18,933 nucleotides of DNA, taken from assembly GCA_012728465.1 (NCBI GenBank), contig JAAYFB010000156.1, positions 1 to 18,933 on the forward strand, in the 5' to 3' direction. The position numbers were made by a program, and so were the translations under genes. Source of the DNA: Proteiniphilum sp. (GTDB lineage: Bacteria > Bacteroidota > Bacteroidia > Bacteroidales > Dysgonomonadaceae). The notes under the pieces are model-generated. The model had not been told where the DNA came from, made no database searches, and saw only the letters and a program-made list of their open reading frames with translations. Positions 1 to 6,312 of this stretch are shown here, in pieces (position 1 is the first letter of the stretch; every line of letters starts with the position of its first letter).

Positions 1-2
1 AA

Positions 3-725
3 ATGCTCCACAAAACTCAAGCTGTAGTATTAAGTATAAACAAGTATAATGATAGGTTCTCTATTGTTAATTTATTTACTCGCGACTTTGGACGAGTCGC
101 ATACTTATTGCCACGCTCAAGTAGTAAGCAATCCAAACTAAATCACATATTATTTTCTCCACTATCATTGCTCAATGTTGAGGTTGAGCATCAGCCCACA
201 CGCGATATTCAGAGATTAAAAGAGGCACAGCGTTTGACCTTGTTGTATGATATTGGTACAGATATGACCAAGATATCCATTGTTTTCTTTTTATCGGAAT
301 TTCTTACTAAAGTGGTTCGAGAGAGTGATAATTGCATGCTAATGTTTGAATATATAAAAAATAGCATACAAGTTTTAGAGGAAACTAAAGTTGGGTTAGC
401 CAATTTCCATCTTACTTTCTTGTTAGGACTGACACGATTCTTGGGAATTTATCCAAATCTTGATGATTATACAGAAGGATGTTATTTTGATTTAATCAAT
501 GGAGACTTTACAAATACTTCACCCACTCACCAGCATTTCTTGAAGGGTAATGAGTGTGTATATCTAAATAAATTGTCAAGGATAAACTATTCAAATATGC
601 ATCTATTTAAGCTGTCGAGGCGCGACAGAAATAATATTGTAGAAAGACTTATAATATATTACAGACTTCATGTGTATGAGTTTCCTAACCTGAAGTCGTT
701 AGATGTTCTTGGTGAACTTTTCTAA
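3..725 (+). CDS. recO: DNA repair protein RecO
   Basis: This 240-residue protein has the size and layout of Bacteroidales RecO. RecO works in the cytoplasm in the RecFOR pathway: it binds SSB-coated single-stranded DNA, anneals complementary strands and helps load RecA at gaps. The N-terminal OB-fold part (about residues 1-80) opens MLHKTQAVVLS and continues with NKYNDRFSIVNLFT and FGRVAYLLPRS. The helical C-terminal part includes ANFHLTFLLGLTRFLGIYPN (about 133-152) and ends in YYRLHVYEFPNLKSLDVL. No four-cysteine zinc site is visible. The ATG lies two bases inside the window, so its promoter cannot be seen, but the N-terminus looks complete for the family. Its stop codon abuts the stop of the oppositely oriented thiamine pyrophosphokinase gene. 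Family assignment rests on recognised sequence pattern, not a search. Confidence 0.93.
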   Translation: MLHKTQAVVLSINKYNDRFSIVNLFTRDFGRVAYLLPRSSSKQSKLNHILFSPLSLLNVEVEHQPTRDIQRLKEAQRLTLLYDIGTDMTKISIVFFLSEFLTKVVRESDNCMLMFEYIKNSIQVLEETKVGLANFHLTFLLGLTRFLGIYPNLDDYTEGCYFDLINGDFTNTSPTHQHFLKGNECVYLNKLSRINYSNMHLFKLSRRDRNNIVERLIIYYRLHVYEFPNLKSLDVLGELF

Positions 726-1361
726 TTATTCAAAAGCCTGAAATATAATAACTCTTCCTTTTGTACTTATTGAAAATGCCTCTCCCAAAGATTCGTTTAG
801 AGTGCCTTGCCACCAGTTTGTCAATACACGGTTGTTAATTTCATACTTAAGTCCTGCTACAGTCATGGGAGTGGGGTCAATTGCAAATATAGACACCTTC
901 TCACCTGCGAAGCTTTTAAATGTAGTATCTTTTTTTATTGGAGTAAAAACACCCCAATTGGTAACCATCCTAACATTTGCATTTAGTACGTATTCAGCCA
1001 ATAGCGAGATATTACCTATTGTGTGATCTTCTCTTAAGCCTGTGCCGCCTACGATGGTGATGTTGGTTATATTTTGTTCTATACAAAACAGAACAGCCTT
1101 TGATAAGTCATTATTCTCTTGTTCTGTTTCGTGATGAAGTATATCTGCATATTTAATTTTATTCTCTTCAGATATAGAGTCTAAATCACCAACAATAGCG
1201 TTTGGTGTCAAGCCACTTTCAATAAAAGTATTTGCTGCTCCGTCGCAGCATACTATATATGAAGCATTATTTATTTCCGATAAGGGAATGGAATGGTGTG
1301 GATATCTGCCGTTAGCTATAATTACTGCAGACGTATGTTTATTTTTATTTTCTGTAGTCAT
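726..1361 (-). CDS. thiN: Thiamine pyrophosphokinase
   Basis: This enzyme transfers pyrophosphate from ATP to thiamine, giving thiamine diphosphate (cytoplasmic cofactor synthesis or salvage). Counting from the start chosen here, the 211-residue protein shows the family motifs in order: VCCDGAAN (about 37-44), VGDLDS (57-62, acidic metal-binding cluster), QENNDLSKA (81-89) and GGTGLREDHTIGN (105-117). The C-terminal half is the thiamine-binding beta domain, with a late segment TNWWQGTLNESLGEAFSI. An upstream in-frame ATG at 1406 would add 15 residues, but that extension lies across a perfect TATCTTTG promoter element (1397-1390). The initiator at 1361, about 22 nt past the expected transcript start, is therefore more likely. 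The gene converges on recO with no bases between the two stops, so transcripts from either side must end inside the other gene. Confidence 0.9.
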   Translation of the reverse strand: MTTENKNKHTSAVIIANGRYPHHSIPLSEINNASYIVCCDGAANTFIESGLTPNAIVGDLDSISEENKIKYADILHHETEQENNDLSKAVLFCIEQNITNITIVGGTGLREDHTIGNISLLAEYVLNANVRMVTNWGVFTPIKKDTTFKSFAGEKVSIFAIDPTPMTVAGLKYEINNRVLTNWWQGTLNESLGEAFSISTKGRVIIFQAFE

Positions 1362-1389
1362 ACTATTAATATCGAGTTGTATGTTGTTG

Positions 1390-1397
1390 CAAAGATA
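1390..1397 (-). promoter_or_regulatory. Promoter -7 element of the thiamine pyrophosphokinase gene
   Basis: The minus strand reads TATCTTTG followed by CAAC, an exact match to the Bacteroidetes -7 consensus TAnnTTTG. It sits about 29 bases before the ATG at 1361. No good -33 TTTG lies at the usual 19-21 bp; the nearest T-rich patch is about 26 bp upstream. The element decides the start codon of the gene it precedes. Confidence 0.65.
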
Positions 1398-1437
1398 ACT
1401 TACCATATTGTATTGTGTGTGCTAAAAGCAGTAATAA

Positions 1438-1474
1438 ATTAAGCACGTAAGACAAATAGTCAAACGTGCTTAAT
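1438..1474 (-). terminator. Hairpin terminator behind nitric oxide reductase
   Basis: Perfect 11-bp arms ATTAAGCACGT (1438-1448) and ACGTGCTTAAT (1464-1474) enclose a 15-nt loop. The hairpin begins 23 bases after the norB stop and is followed on the minus strand by a U-containing but interrupted tail. It lies between norB and the promoter of the next minus-strand gene, which suits a terminator insulating the two. The weak U-tract keeps confidence moderate. Confidence 0.55.
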
Positions 1475-1496
1475 AAATACTGAGTAAGAATATTAT

Positions 1497-3716
1497 TTAT
1501 TTTCTATTCTTTTTGATGGTTAAGTTATATACAAACAGGAACAGAGTAACTGTACCAACAGCAAATATTGTATCTCCAATGATGCGTGACCATTTGAATA
1601 TATTTACAACTGGTTGTTGCATAAACTCTGCCGAGCGAGCATACCACATGCCATGATTTACACTTGCCACTGTTTGTAGCATACCTACTGGTAGTAAACT
1701 TATGAACACCATCGCTAGCAGCCCAATGTTGAGTGTCCAGAAAGTAAATTTGATAAGCTTGTCGTTCCATTTATGCTTGCGATACATACTTCGTAGCACA
1801 AACAGCATTAGTCCTATACCTAACATACCATATACTCCAAATAGAGCAGCGTGACCATGAAGTGGTGTAGTGTTTAGCCCCTGCATGTAGTAAAGCGCAA
1901 TCGGTGGATTGATTAAGAAACCGAATATACCAGCTCCTAAGAAATTCCAGAATGACACTGAAAGTAAGAAGTATATGGGCCATTTATAATCTTTAAGCCA
2001 AGCTGTTGCATTGCTTAACCTGTAATTTTGGAATGCTTCAAATCCTATTAGTACTAAAGGAACTACCTCAAGTGCACTAAATGTGGCACCTAGTGCCATT
2101 ACTCCAATTGGTGTGCCACTAAAGTATAGGTGGTGGAATGTGCCTAAAATACCTCCAGCTAGAAAAATAATTGTTGCGAAAAGAATATTAGTTGTAGCAG
2201 ACTTAATTTTTAATAGTCCCATTCTAGTGAATAGGAATGCAGCCACTACTGTTGCAAACACTTCAAAGAAGCCCTCAACCCAAAGGTGAACTACCCACCA
2301 TCGCCAATATTCTGCTATGGCAAGGTTGGTTTGTCTTCCCCACATCAATCCAGCTGCATAAAATAGTGCAATAGCAAAGCATGATAATAGGAATAGTATG
2401 AGTAAGCTTTTTTCTTGAGTGCCTTTTTTAATTACTGGGAGTATCGGGCGAACCATAAGTGCAAGCCATAGGAACAAACCGATAGTCAATAATATTTGCC
2501 AGAATCTTCCTAAGTCAACATACTCATATCCTTGGTGTCCAAAGTAGAAGTTCTCTACCAATCCAAGTTTTTGCATCACTCCTAGCCATTGTCCAATAAG
2601 TGATCCACCCACAACTATTAATAGAGCAATGAACAAGACATTGACTCCTAGCTTTTGATACTTTGGATCTTTTCCAAGTATTGAAGGTCCCATATATAAC
2701 CCTGTGGCAAGCCATGCAGTAGCAATCCATAAAATAGCAATCTGCACGTGCCATGTTCTAGATACAGCGTAGGGTAGGAAGCTAGCAATGTCTATTCCAT
2801 AAAGTGAATCTCCTTCAACTCCATAGTGTGCCGTAACTATACCAAGTGCCACTTGCAATAGTATCAAAAGATTTACTATCCAGAAGTATTTTAATGTGGC
2901 ACGCATCGATGGAGTTATCTTTTGATTCATTAGTGGGTCTTCTATCGGCTTAAGAACTTCCTCGCCTTTCGCACGGATGTGTACCCATATCAGTAGTCCG
3001 ATACCTACCAATAGCATAATAATACTGAAGCCTGTCCAGATAACTAGACTTCCAGTTGGCACATTCCCTATCTGGCTGTCATTTGGCCAGTTGTGAGTAT
3101 ATGTTAGATCAGAGCCTGGACGTTCAGTTACGCAAGCCCATGATGACCAGAAGAAGAACATAGCCATTTTGTCCATTCTGTCCTGTTCCTTGATGGTGTT
3201 TTTAGGTATGGCATAGTCTGCACGTAGTTTATCTAGATCGGGATTATCCATAAATAAACCAGAGTAATAATCTTTCAAGTGCAAAAATACTTCATACCTT
3301 TCGTCGTCAATGGTGAGTTTGCCAGTTTTTTCGTCATAAGTGTTTTCTCTCAAAAATATCTGTAACCTTTTCTCAAGCAAAGCTTTTTGTTCTTCGCTTA
3401 CAGATTCAAAATCACCACCAGCCCATTTGTTTAATAGATATTGGGCCTCGCGGTGCAGATAGTCAGCATTCCAGTCAGGGGCTACATATGCACCGTGCCC
3501 CCAAATGGAACCCAATTGCTGTCCACCGATGCTTTGCCAGATGTTCATACCATCCAGAATATCTTGTCCTGTGAACAGAGTTTTACCCGACTTATCAACT
3601 ACCTGGTCGGGCGTAGGGGGTTTTGTTTGATAGATTTGATTGCCATAATATAGTAAAATGGCAAAGGATACTCCTACTACTAGGGCTAGAGATATCCATA
3701 GTTTTCTGTGACTCAT
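1497..3716 (-). CDS. norB: Quinol-dependent nitric oxide reductase (qNOR, single-subunit NorB)
   Basis: This 739-residue inner-membrane enzyme reduces two NO to N2O with electrons from quinol, detoxifying NO or serving in denitrification. It belongs to the heme-copper oxidase superfamily. The length and the extra N-terminal part (one helix at about 8-24, then a soluble region to about 220 containing GQQLGSIWGHGAYVAPDW) are those of single-subunit qNOR rather than the two-subunit cytochrome c form. Expected metal-site residues are present: H323 in RTWHVQIA, H477 and E481/E485 in WVVHLWVEGFFEVF, H528-H529 in GTFHHLYFSG, and H620/H622 in LHGHAALFGVYG. About a dozen further membrane helices fill the rest. 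The pattern looks intact. The hemolysin III-like gene is 413 bp upstream. The gap holds a promoter and two matching palindromes, which suggests dedicated regulation. A hairpin follows the gene. Confidence 0.95.
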   Translation of the reverse strand: MSHRKLWISLALVVGVSFAILLYYGNQIYQTKPPTPDQVVDKSGKTLFTGQDILDGMNIWQSIGGQQLGSIWGHGAYVAPDWNADYLHREAQYLLNKWAGGDFESVSEEQKALLEKRLQIFLRENTYDEKTGKLTIDDERYEVFLHLKDYYSGLFMDNPDLDKLRADYAIPKNTIKEQDRMDKMAMFFFWSSWACVTERPGSDLTYTHNWPNDSQIGNVPTGSLVIWTGFSIIMLLVGIGLLIWVHIRAKGEEVLKPIEDPLMNQKITPSMRATLKYFWIVNLLILLQVALGIVTAHYGVEGDSLYGIDIASFLPYAVSRTWHVQIAILWIATAWLATGLYMGPSILGKDPKYQKLGVNVLFIALLIVVGGSLIGQWLGVMQKLGLVENFYFGHQGYEYVDLGRFWQILLTIGLFLWLALMVRPILPVIKKGTQEKSLLILFLLSCFAIALFYAAGLMWGRQTNLAIAEYWRWWVVHLWVEGFFEVFATVVAAFLFTRMGLLKIKSATTNILFATIIFLAGGILGTFHHLYFSGTPIGVMALGATFSALEVVPLVLIGFEAFQNYRLSNATAWLKDYKWPIYFLLSVSFWNFLGAGIFGFLINPPIALYYMQGLNTTPLHGHAALFGVYGMLGIGLMLFVLRSMYRKHKWNDKLIKFTFWTLNIGLLAMVFISLLPVGMLQTVASVNHGMWYARSAEFMQQPVVNIFKWSRIIGDTIFAVGTVTLFLFVYNLTIKKNRK

Positions 3717-3746
3717 AATGGATAAATTATTAATTAATTATTGATG

Positions 3747-3754
3747 AAGAATTA
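3747..3754 (-). promoter_or_regulatory. Possible weak norB-proximal -7 element
   Basis: The minus strand reads TAATTCTT, a poor match to TAnnTTTG. It lies about 31 bases before the norB ATG. The near palindrome (centre about 3777) would then sit roughly 36-41 bp upstream of the transcript start, the place where CRP/FNR-type activators act at promoters with poor core elements. This is inferred from geometry only. Confidence 0.25.
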
Positions 3755-3765
3755 CTAATATCATT

Positions 3766-3788
3766 ATTAAGACCAATATGTCTTTAAT
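3766..3788. promoter_or_regulatory. Palindromic operator-like site 1 upstream of norB
   Basis: Near-symmetric sequence with half-sites TTAAGAC and GTCTTTAA around a 6-bp spacer (CAATAT), centred about 60 bp before the norB ATG. It matches site 2 at 17 of 21 positions. Two inverted half-sites about one helical turn apart fit a dimeric helix-turn-helix regulator. The geometry resembles CRP/FNR-family sites, but the half-site is not the classical TTGAT or TGTGA. The regulator is not in the window. Confidence 0.55.
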
Positions 3789-3851
3789 ATGTGTAAAAAA
3801 ATACTCAATCATCTTTGTTTTTTGTTTAATGCCGTGTTTGAGTCTTTATTT

Positions 3852-3878
3852 ACATTGAGACCATTTTGTCTTAAATGT
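3852..3878. promoter_or_regulatory. Palindromic operator-like site 2 upstream of norB
   Basis: Second copy of the site above: half-sites TTGAGAC and GTCTTAAA around the spacer CATTTT (core 3855-3875), within a longer imperfect dyad ACATTGAGAC to GTCTTAAATGT. It starts 88 bp from site 1. A lone GTCT half-site lies just beyond it at 3842-3845. Recurrence of the palindrome in one intergenic region is the evidence that it is functional. Confidence 0.55.
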
Positions 3879-4060
3879 TTAGTTGCAAATATTTTCTTAT
3901 ATATAAATTTATAATACAGAGCTTTTATAATTTTTGTATGTTTTATCCTATTCCTGTTTTGCTATATTTGGCTTATTATCAGAAGTATGTTTTGCAATAA
4001 TTGATGATTTATTACTTCAGATAGTTTGCCTTTTTGCTGTGATGACTTAAAAACATAGTG

Positions 4061-4091
4061 CAAATGTATATTTTATTTAATAATACGCAAA
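4061..4091 (-). promoter_or_regulatory. Bacteroidetes-type promoter in the norB upstream gap
   Basis: On the minus strand, TTTG (4091-4088) and TACATTTG (4068-4061) are separated by 19 bp, which fits the TTTG-N19-21-TAnnTTTG consensus exactly. It points towards norB, but its predicted start near 4054 leaves an untranslated leader of about 335 nt that runs over both palindromes. The hemolysin III-like gene ends just upstream of it. Confidence 0.6.
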
Positions 4092-4098
4092 GCATTTC

Positions 4099-4131
4099 AG
4101 ACAAAAATATCTTTTAAGTGTTTTTTTGTCT
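4099..4131 (-). repeat. Weak inverted repeat at the end of the hemolysin III-like gene
   Basis: Nine-base arms AGACAAAAA (4099-4107) and TTTTTGTCT (4123-4131) flank a 15-nt loop and overlap the stop codon of the gene. The stem is AT-rich and no U-tract follows on the minus strand, so I do not call it a terminator with confidence. Confidence 0.3.
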
Positions 4132-4786
4132 AAATCGGGAGAATGTAAGCTGAGTTTATATGAGATGCTAACCCCAATATTACAAATATGTGAAACAGAG
4201 CATGTATGTATTCGCGTTTGGCTGTTGCATATATTATTGAGCCAACAATATAGAACATGCCACCAATTATTAACCAATATATTGCATCCACAGAGTCGAG
4301 TGTCTTGGCTGCTTCTACTAGCGGTTTAAATGCTATTAGGATAACTAATCCCATCATAACATATGATATAGTTTTTAAATGACTGTTTCTTTTAAGGGGC
4401 CTGAAACTTAAAGTGATGCCTACAATGGCAATTATCCATATTAATGCAAATATTGAATAGCTCCATACAGGATCATTTTGAAGTAAGATGAATGTAAATG
4501 GCGAATAGCTAGCAGCAATTAATAAGTAAATGCTTGCATGATCGATATGCCTTAGTTTTCTTTTTATATTTACATTTTTGGCGTAATGATAGGCTGTAGA
4601 GGCTAGCATGCAAGATATCATCCCGAGGCTGAAGATTATGTAAGCAATGATGGCCGTTGTGTTGTTGGCAATTACAGCTTTCTTAATTAAAATATAAGAT
4701 GCTATCACCGCCATTATTAATCCAAGGGCGTGAGTGATATAATTAGCTTTTTCTTCTCTCTGGGTATAAAATTTGTCGCTCGACAT
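4130..4786 (-). CDS. trhA: Hemolysin III / TrhA-like membrane protein (PAQR, CREST superfamily)
   Basis: A 218-residue integral membrane protein with about seven hydrophobic segments, the usual size of bacterial hemolysin III (YqfA/TrhA) proteins. Conserved polar residues of the superfamily are in place: E12 and N15 with TH at 18-19 in EEKANYITHALGL, SxxxH as S63-H67 in STAYH, HIDHASIY (80-87, D82), and the C-terminal HxxxH H195-H199 in HALFHIFVILG followed by H209. In PAQR/CREST proteins the Ser, Asp and three His form a metal-dependent hydrolase-like site within the membrane. The bacterial role is linked to membrane lipid or energetics homeostasis, and true haemolytic activity is not established for most members. 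No clear promoter was seen upstream. It may be read together with norB, but the 413-bp gap with its own promoter argues for separate control. Confidence 0.88.
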   Translation of the reverse strand: MSSDKFYTQREEKANYITHALGLIMAVIASYILIKKAVIANNTTAIIAYIIFSLGMISCMLASTAYHYAKNVNIKRKLRHIDHASIYLLIAASYSPFTFILLQNDPVWSYSIFALIWIIAIVGITLSFRPLKRNSHLKTISYVMMGLVILIAFKPLVEAAKTLDSVDAIYWLIIGGMFYIVGSIIYATAKREYIHALFHIFVILGLASHINSAYILPI

Positions 4787-5089
4787 TTCTTTGTTTATTG
4801 TTTTTACTTATGACATATTGCATAACTCTATATTCAAGAACAGTTCACAATATTTATTTGTTCAGTTGGCGCAGATACCTTGCCAAGTGTTTCGTGCTGA
4901 ATCTTGTTTGCAGTTTTTGTTTATTACTTTGAGTAACTGAATAATTTAACTTTATGTTTGATTTATCAAATTGTAGTGGATTGAAGTTTTATGGAATGAT
5001 AGCTAAAAAAGTTTTTGTCTAATCCAATACTAATGACTTCAATCTAGTTTTAATAATTGAATAGTTCAAGTTTAACAGAATGCATGTTT
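4787..5089. other. Gene-free upstream region with minor dyads
   Basis: I see no gene here. The stretch is AT-rich. It contains a perfect short dyad TTTGAT-TT-ATCAAA (4957-4970) and a distant inverted pair GATTGAAGT (4979-4987) and ACTTCAATC (5036-5044). Neither has a clear role. No convincing promoter for the minus-strand hemolysin III-like gene was found. Confidence 0.4.
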
Positions 5090-5340
5090 TGAAAAGTTTT
5101 TTATCACTCTTTCCCTTCGGAAAGTATGTGTGAAAAGTTTTTTAGGGATCCAAGTCGTACGGAAAGTAGGCTGAAAAACTTTTTAGAGCTACTTTCTCTA
5201 CGGAAAATAGGCTGAAAAACTTTTCAGAGTTACTTTCTCTACGGAAAGTAGGGCTGAAAAACTTTTCAGAGTTACTTTCTCTACGGAAAATAGGCTGAAA
5301 AACTTTTCAGTTTCCATTCTCCATAGCTTTGGAAAGAGAG
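5090..5340. repeat. 41-bp tandem array of dyad units (six copies)
   Basis: A core TGAAAAACTTTT (or TGAAAAGTTTTTTA) recurs at 5090, 5131, 5172, 5213, 5255 and 5296, so the period is 41, 41, 41, 42 and 41 bp. The middle units (5172-5295) are nearly identical; the two first are more diverged and the last decays after 5310. Each full unit carries two dyads: CTGAAAA-AC-TTTTCAG, and TACTTTC-TCTACG-GAAAGTA with some copies carrying GAAAATA. The period is not a multiple of three and no reading frame runs through the array, so it is not a peptide repeat. Units abut without unique spacers, so it is not CRISPR. The period is close to four helical turns. It could be a protein-binding array, a curved-DNA element or a non-coding repeat; the sequence does not decide. 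Confidence 0.85.
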
Positions 5341-5626
5341 GGGATTTGTCCAGGTGTCCTCTTTTACAGGTAGTTATCGTTGGTATGAGTTAAGTTAATC
5401 AAGAGTTATGCACTATTATAGACTGTGCATTATGCTGGCTAATCATGTGCAGAGTAAAGAAGAGCGAAATATAACAAATTCACCCTTCAGGAAACAAAAT
5501 GAAAGAATATGTAAAACCACAGTGCATATATGTCTGTTATTATAAAATGTAGTAGGAATAGGGATTTGAGAGTATTCTCCGTATTCATAATTGAAGATGG
5601 ATAATCGTTTAATCCAAAAACATTTA
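5341..5626. other. Gene-poor stretch with a possible tiny ORF remnant
   Basis: No standard gene is visible. At 5499-5552 a 17-codon reading frame encodes MKEYVKPQCIYVCYYKM. The opening MKEYVKPQ resembles the start of many small Bacteroidales proteins beginning MKKYxKP, but stop codons follow at once, so it may be a remnant or chance. A short inverted repeat ATGCAC (5408-5413) and GTGCAT (5425-5430) is also present. Confidence 0.3.
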
Positions 5627-5634
5627 TAAATTTG
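5627..5634 (+). promoter_or_regulatory. Possible -7 element before the LytTR-type membrane module
   Basis: TAAATTTG matches TAnnTTTG and lies about 63 bases before the ATG at 5697. No good -33 TTTG is found at the usual distance, so this is a moderate to weak call. Confidence 0.4.
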
Positions 5635-5696
5635 TGAATATATTAAACTGATTTTAAATTAAAGAATGCTAATGCGTAAGTTTTTGAAAGATATAT

Positions 5697-6191
5697 ATGT
5701 ATTTACTAAAGCCTTTTCCAGTATTAAGCTCACTAAAGGTGCGTTTAATATTTGCTAGCGGGATGTTTGTCTTTAGTCTTTTATTTCTACTGCTATTCAT
5801 TCCATTTAATATCACTGAGTGGATAGTATATACATCACCCTTCAAGGCATTGCAGATACCAGGATTAGCAGTTATTGTTGGTGTCATATTCTTTATTTCT
5901 CAGTTGCTACAATATTTTTTATTTCGAGGTGTAGTGCTAAGAAACATTCATTTGTTTGTGAGTCTATTATTAGATATAGTTTTTATTAGTATTCCTCTTA
6001 GTGTGTTGTATTCGATACCAGCCAATAGTTTTTGGATCGAGTTTAAAGAGACATTGGCTATCGTAACTCCTTTGGCAGTTTTATCTTATCTTTTGGGGGT
6101 TATTTTGATGGTTTTATGGAACAATCATAATAGCAAACAGGAGTTGAGTGAAGGATATGTGAAGAATATTAAAGAGCTAATTGGAGGGTAA
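5697..6191 (+). CDS. LytTR-type membrane module lacking the DNA-binding domain
   Basis: A 164-residue protein with about four membrane segments (roughly 16-37, 53-75, 80-104 and 118-141) and a short charged tail NNHNSKQELSEGYVKNIKEL. The opening YLLKPFPVLSSLKVRLIFASG and FLLLFIPFNITEW recall the N-terminal membrane part of Bacteroidales LytTR regulators, which usually start with a LNxPFP motif and have xFxPFxI after the first helix. In those proteins a LytTR DNA-binding domain of about 100 residues follows. Here the frame stops right where it should begin, and the next 100 bases show no LytTR-like translation in the same frame. So it is either a truncated, decaying regulator or a stand-alone membrane protein. 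Neighbours are the tandem array and a broken lipoprotein gene, which favours decay. The family link is from remembered pattern and is uncertain. Confidence 0.5.
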   Translation: MYLLKPFPVLSSLKVRLIFASGMFVFSLLFLLLFIPFNITEWIVYTSPFKALQIPGLAVIVGVIFFISQLLQYFLFRGVVLRNIHLFVSLLLDIVFISIPLSVLYSIPANSFWIEFKETLAIVTPLAVLSYLLGVILMVLWNNHNSKQELSEGYVKNIKELIGG

Positions 6192-6249
6192 TTTTTATAC
6201 GTGTATTGGTCCCATTCATCCCATTTTGAGTCTATATACCCCTAAAATG

Positions 6250-6279
6250 ATTGTTTTCTCAAATGGTTATTTATCTTTG
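6250..6279 (+). promoter_or_regulatory. Promoter of the broken BACON lipoprotein gene
   Basis: TATCTTTG (6272-6279) is an exact -7 match and ATTG (6250-6253) lies 18 bp upstream as a partial -33 element. The predicted transcript start is about 27 bases before the ATG at 6313. An intact promoter in front of a broken gene suggests that the damage is recent or a sequence error. Confidence 0.6.
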
Positions 6280-6312
6280 TTTTGAAATAATAATCTAAAA
6301 ATTGAAGATAAT

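Noticed and set aside
4126..4329. 67-codon plus-strand frame over the hemolysin III-like gene
   Set aside because: It is antisense to a recognised gene, and no family pattern was seen.
4957..4970. FNR box
   Set aside because: TTTGAT-TT-ATCAAA has a 2-bp centre, whereas FNR sites need TTGAT-N4-ATCAA.
5090..5340. CRISPR array
   Set aside because: The 41-bp units abut directly without unique spacers, and no cas gene is nearby.
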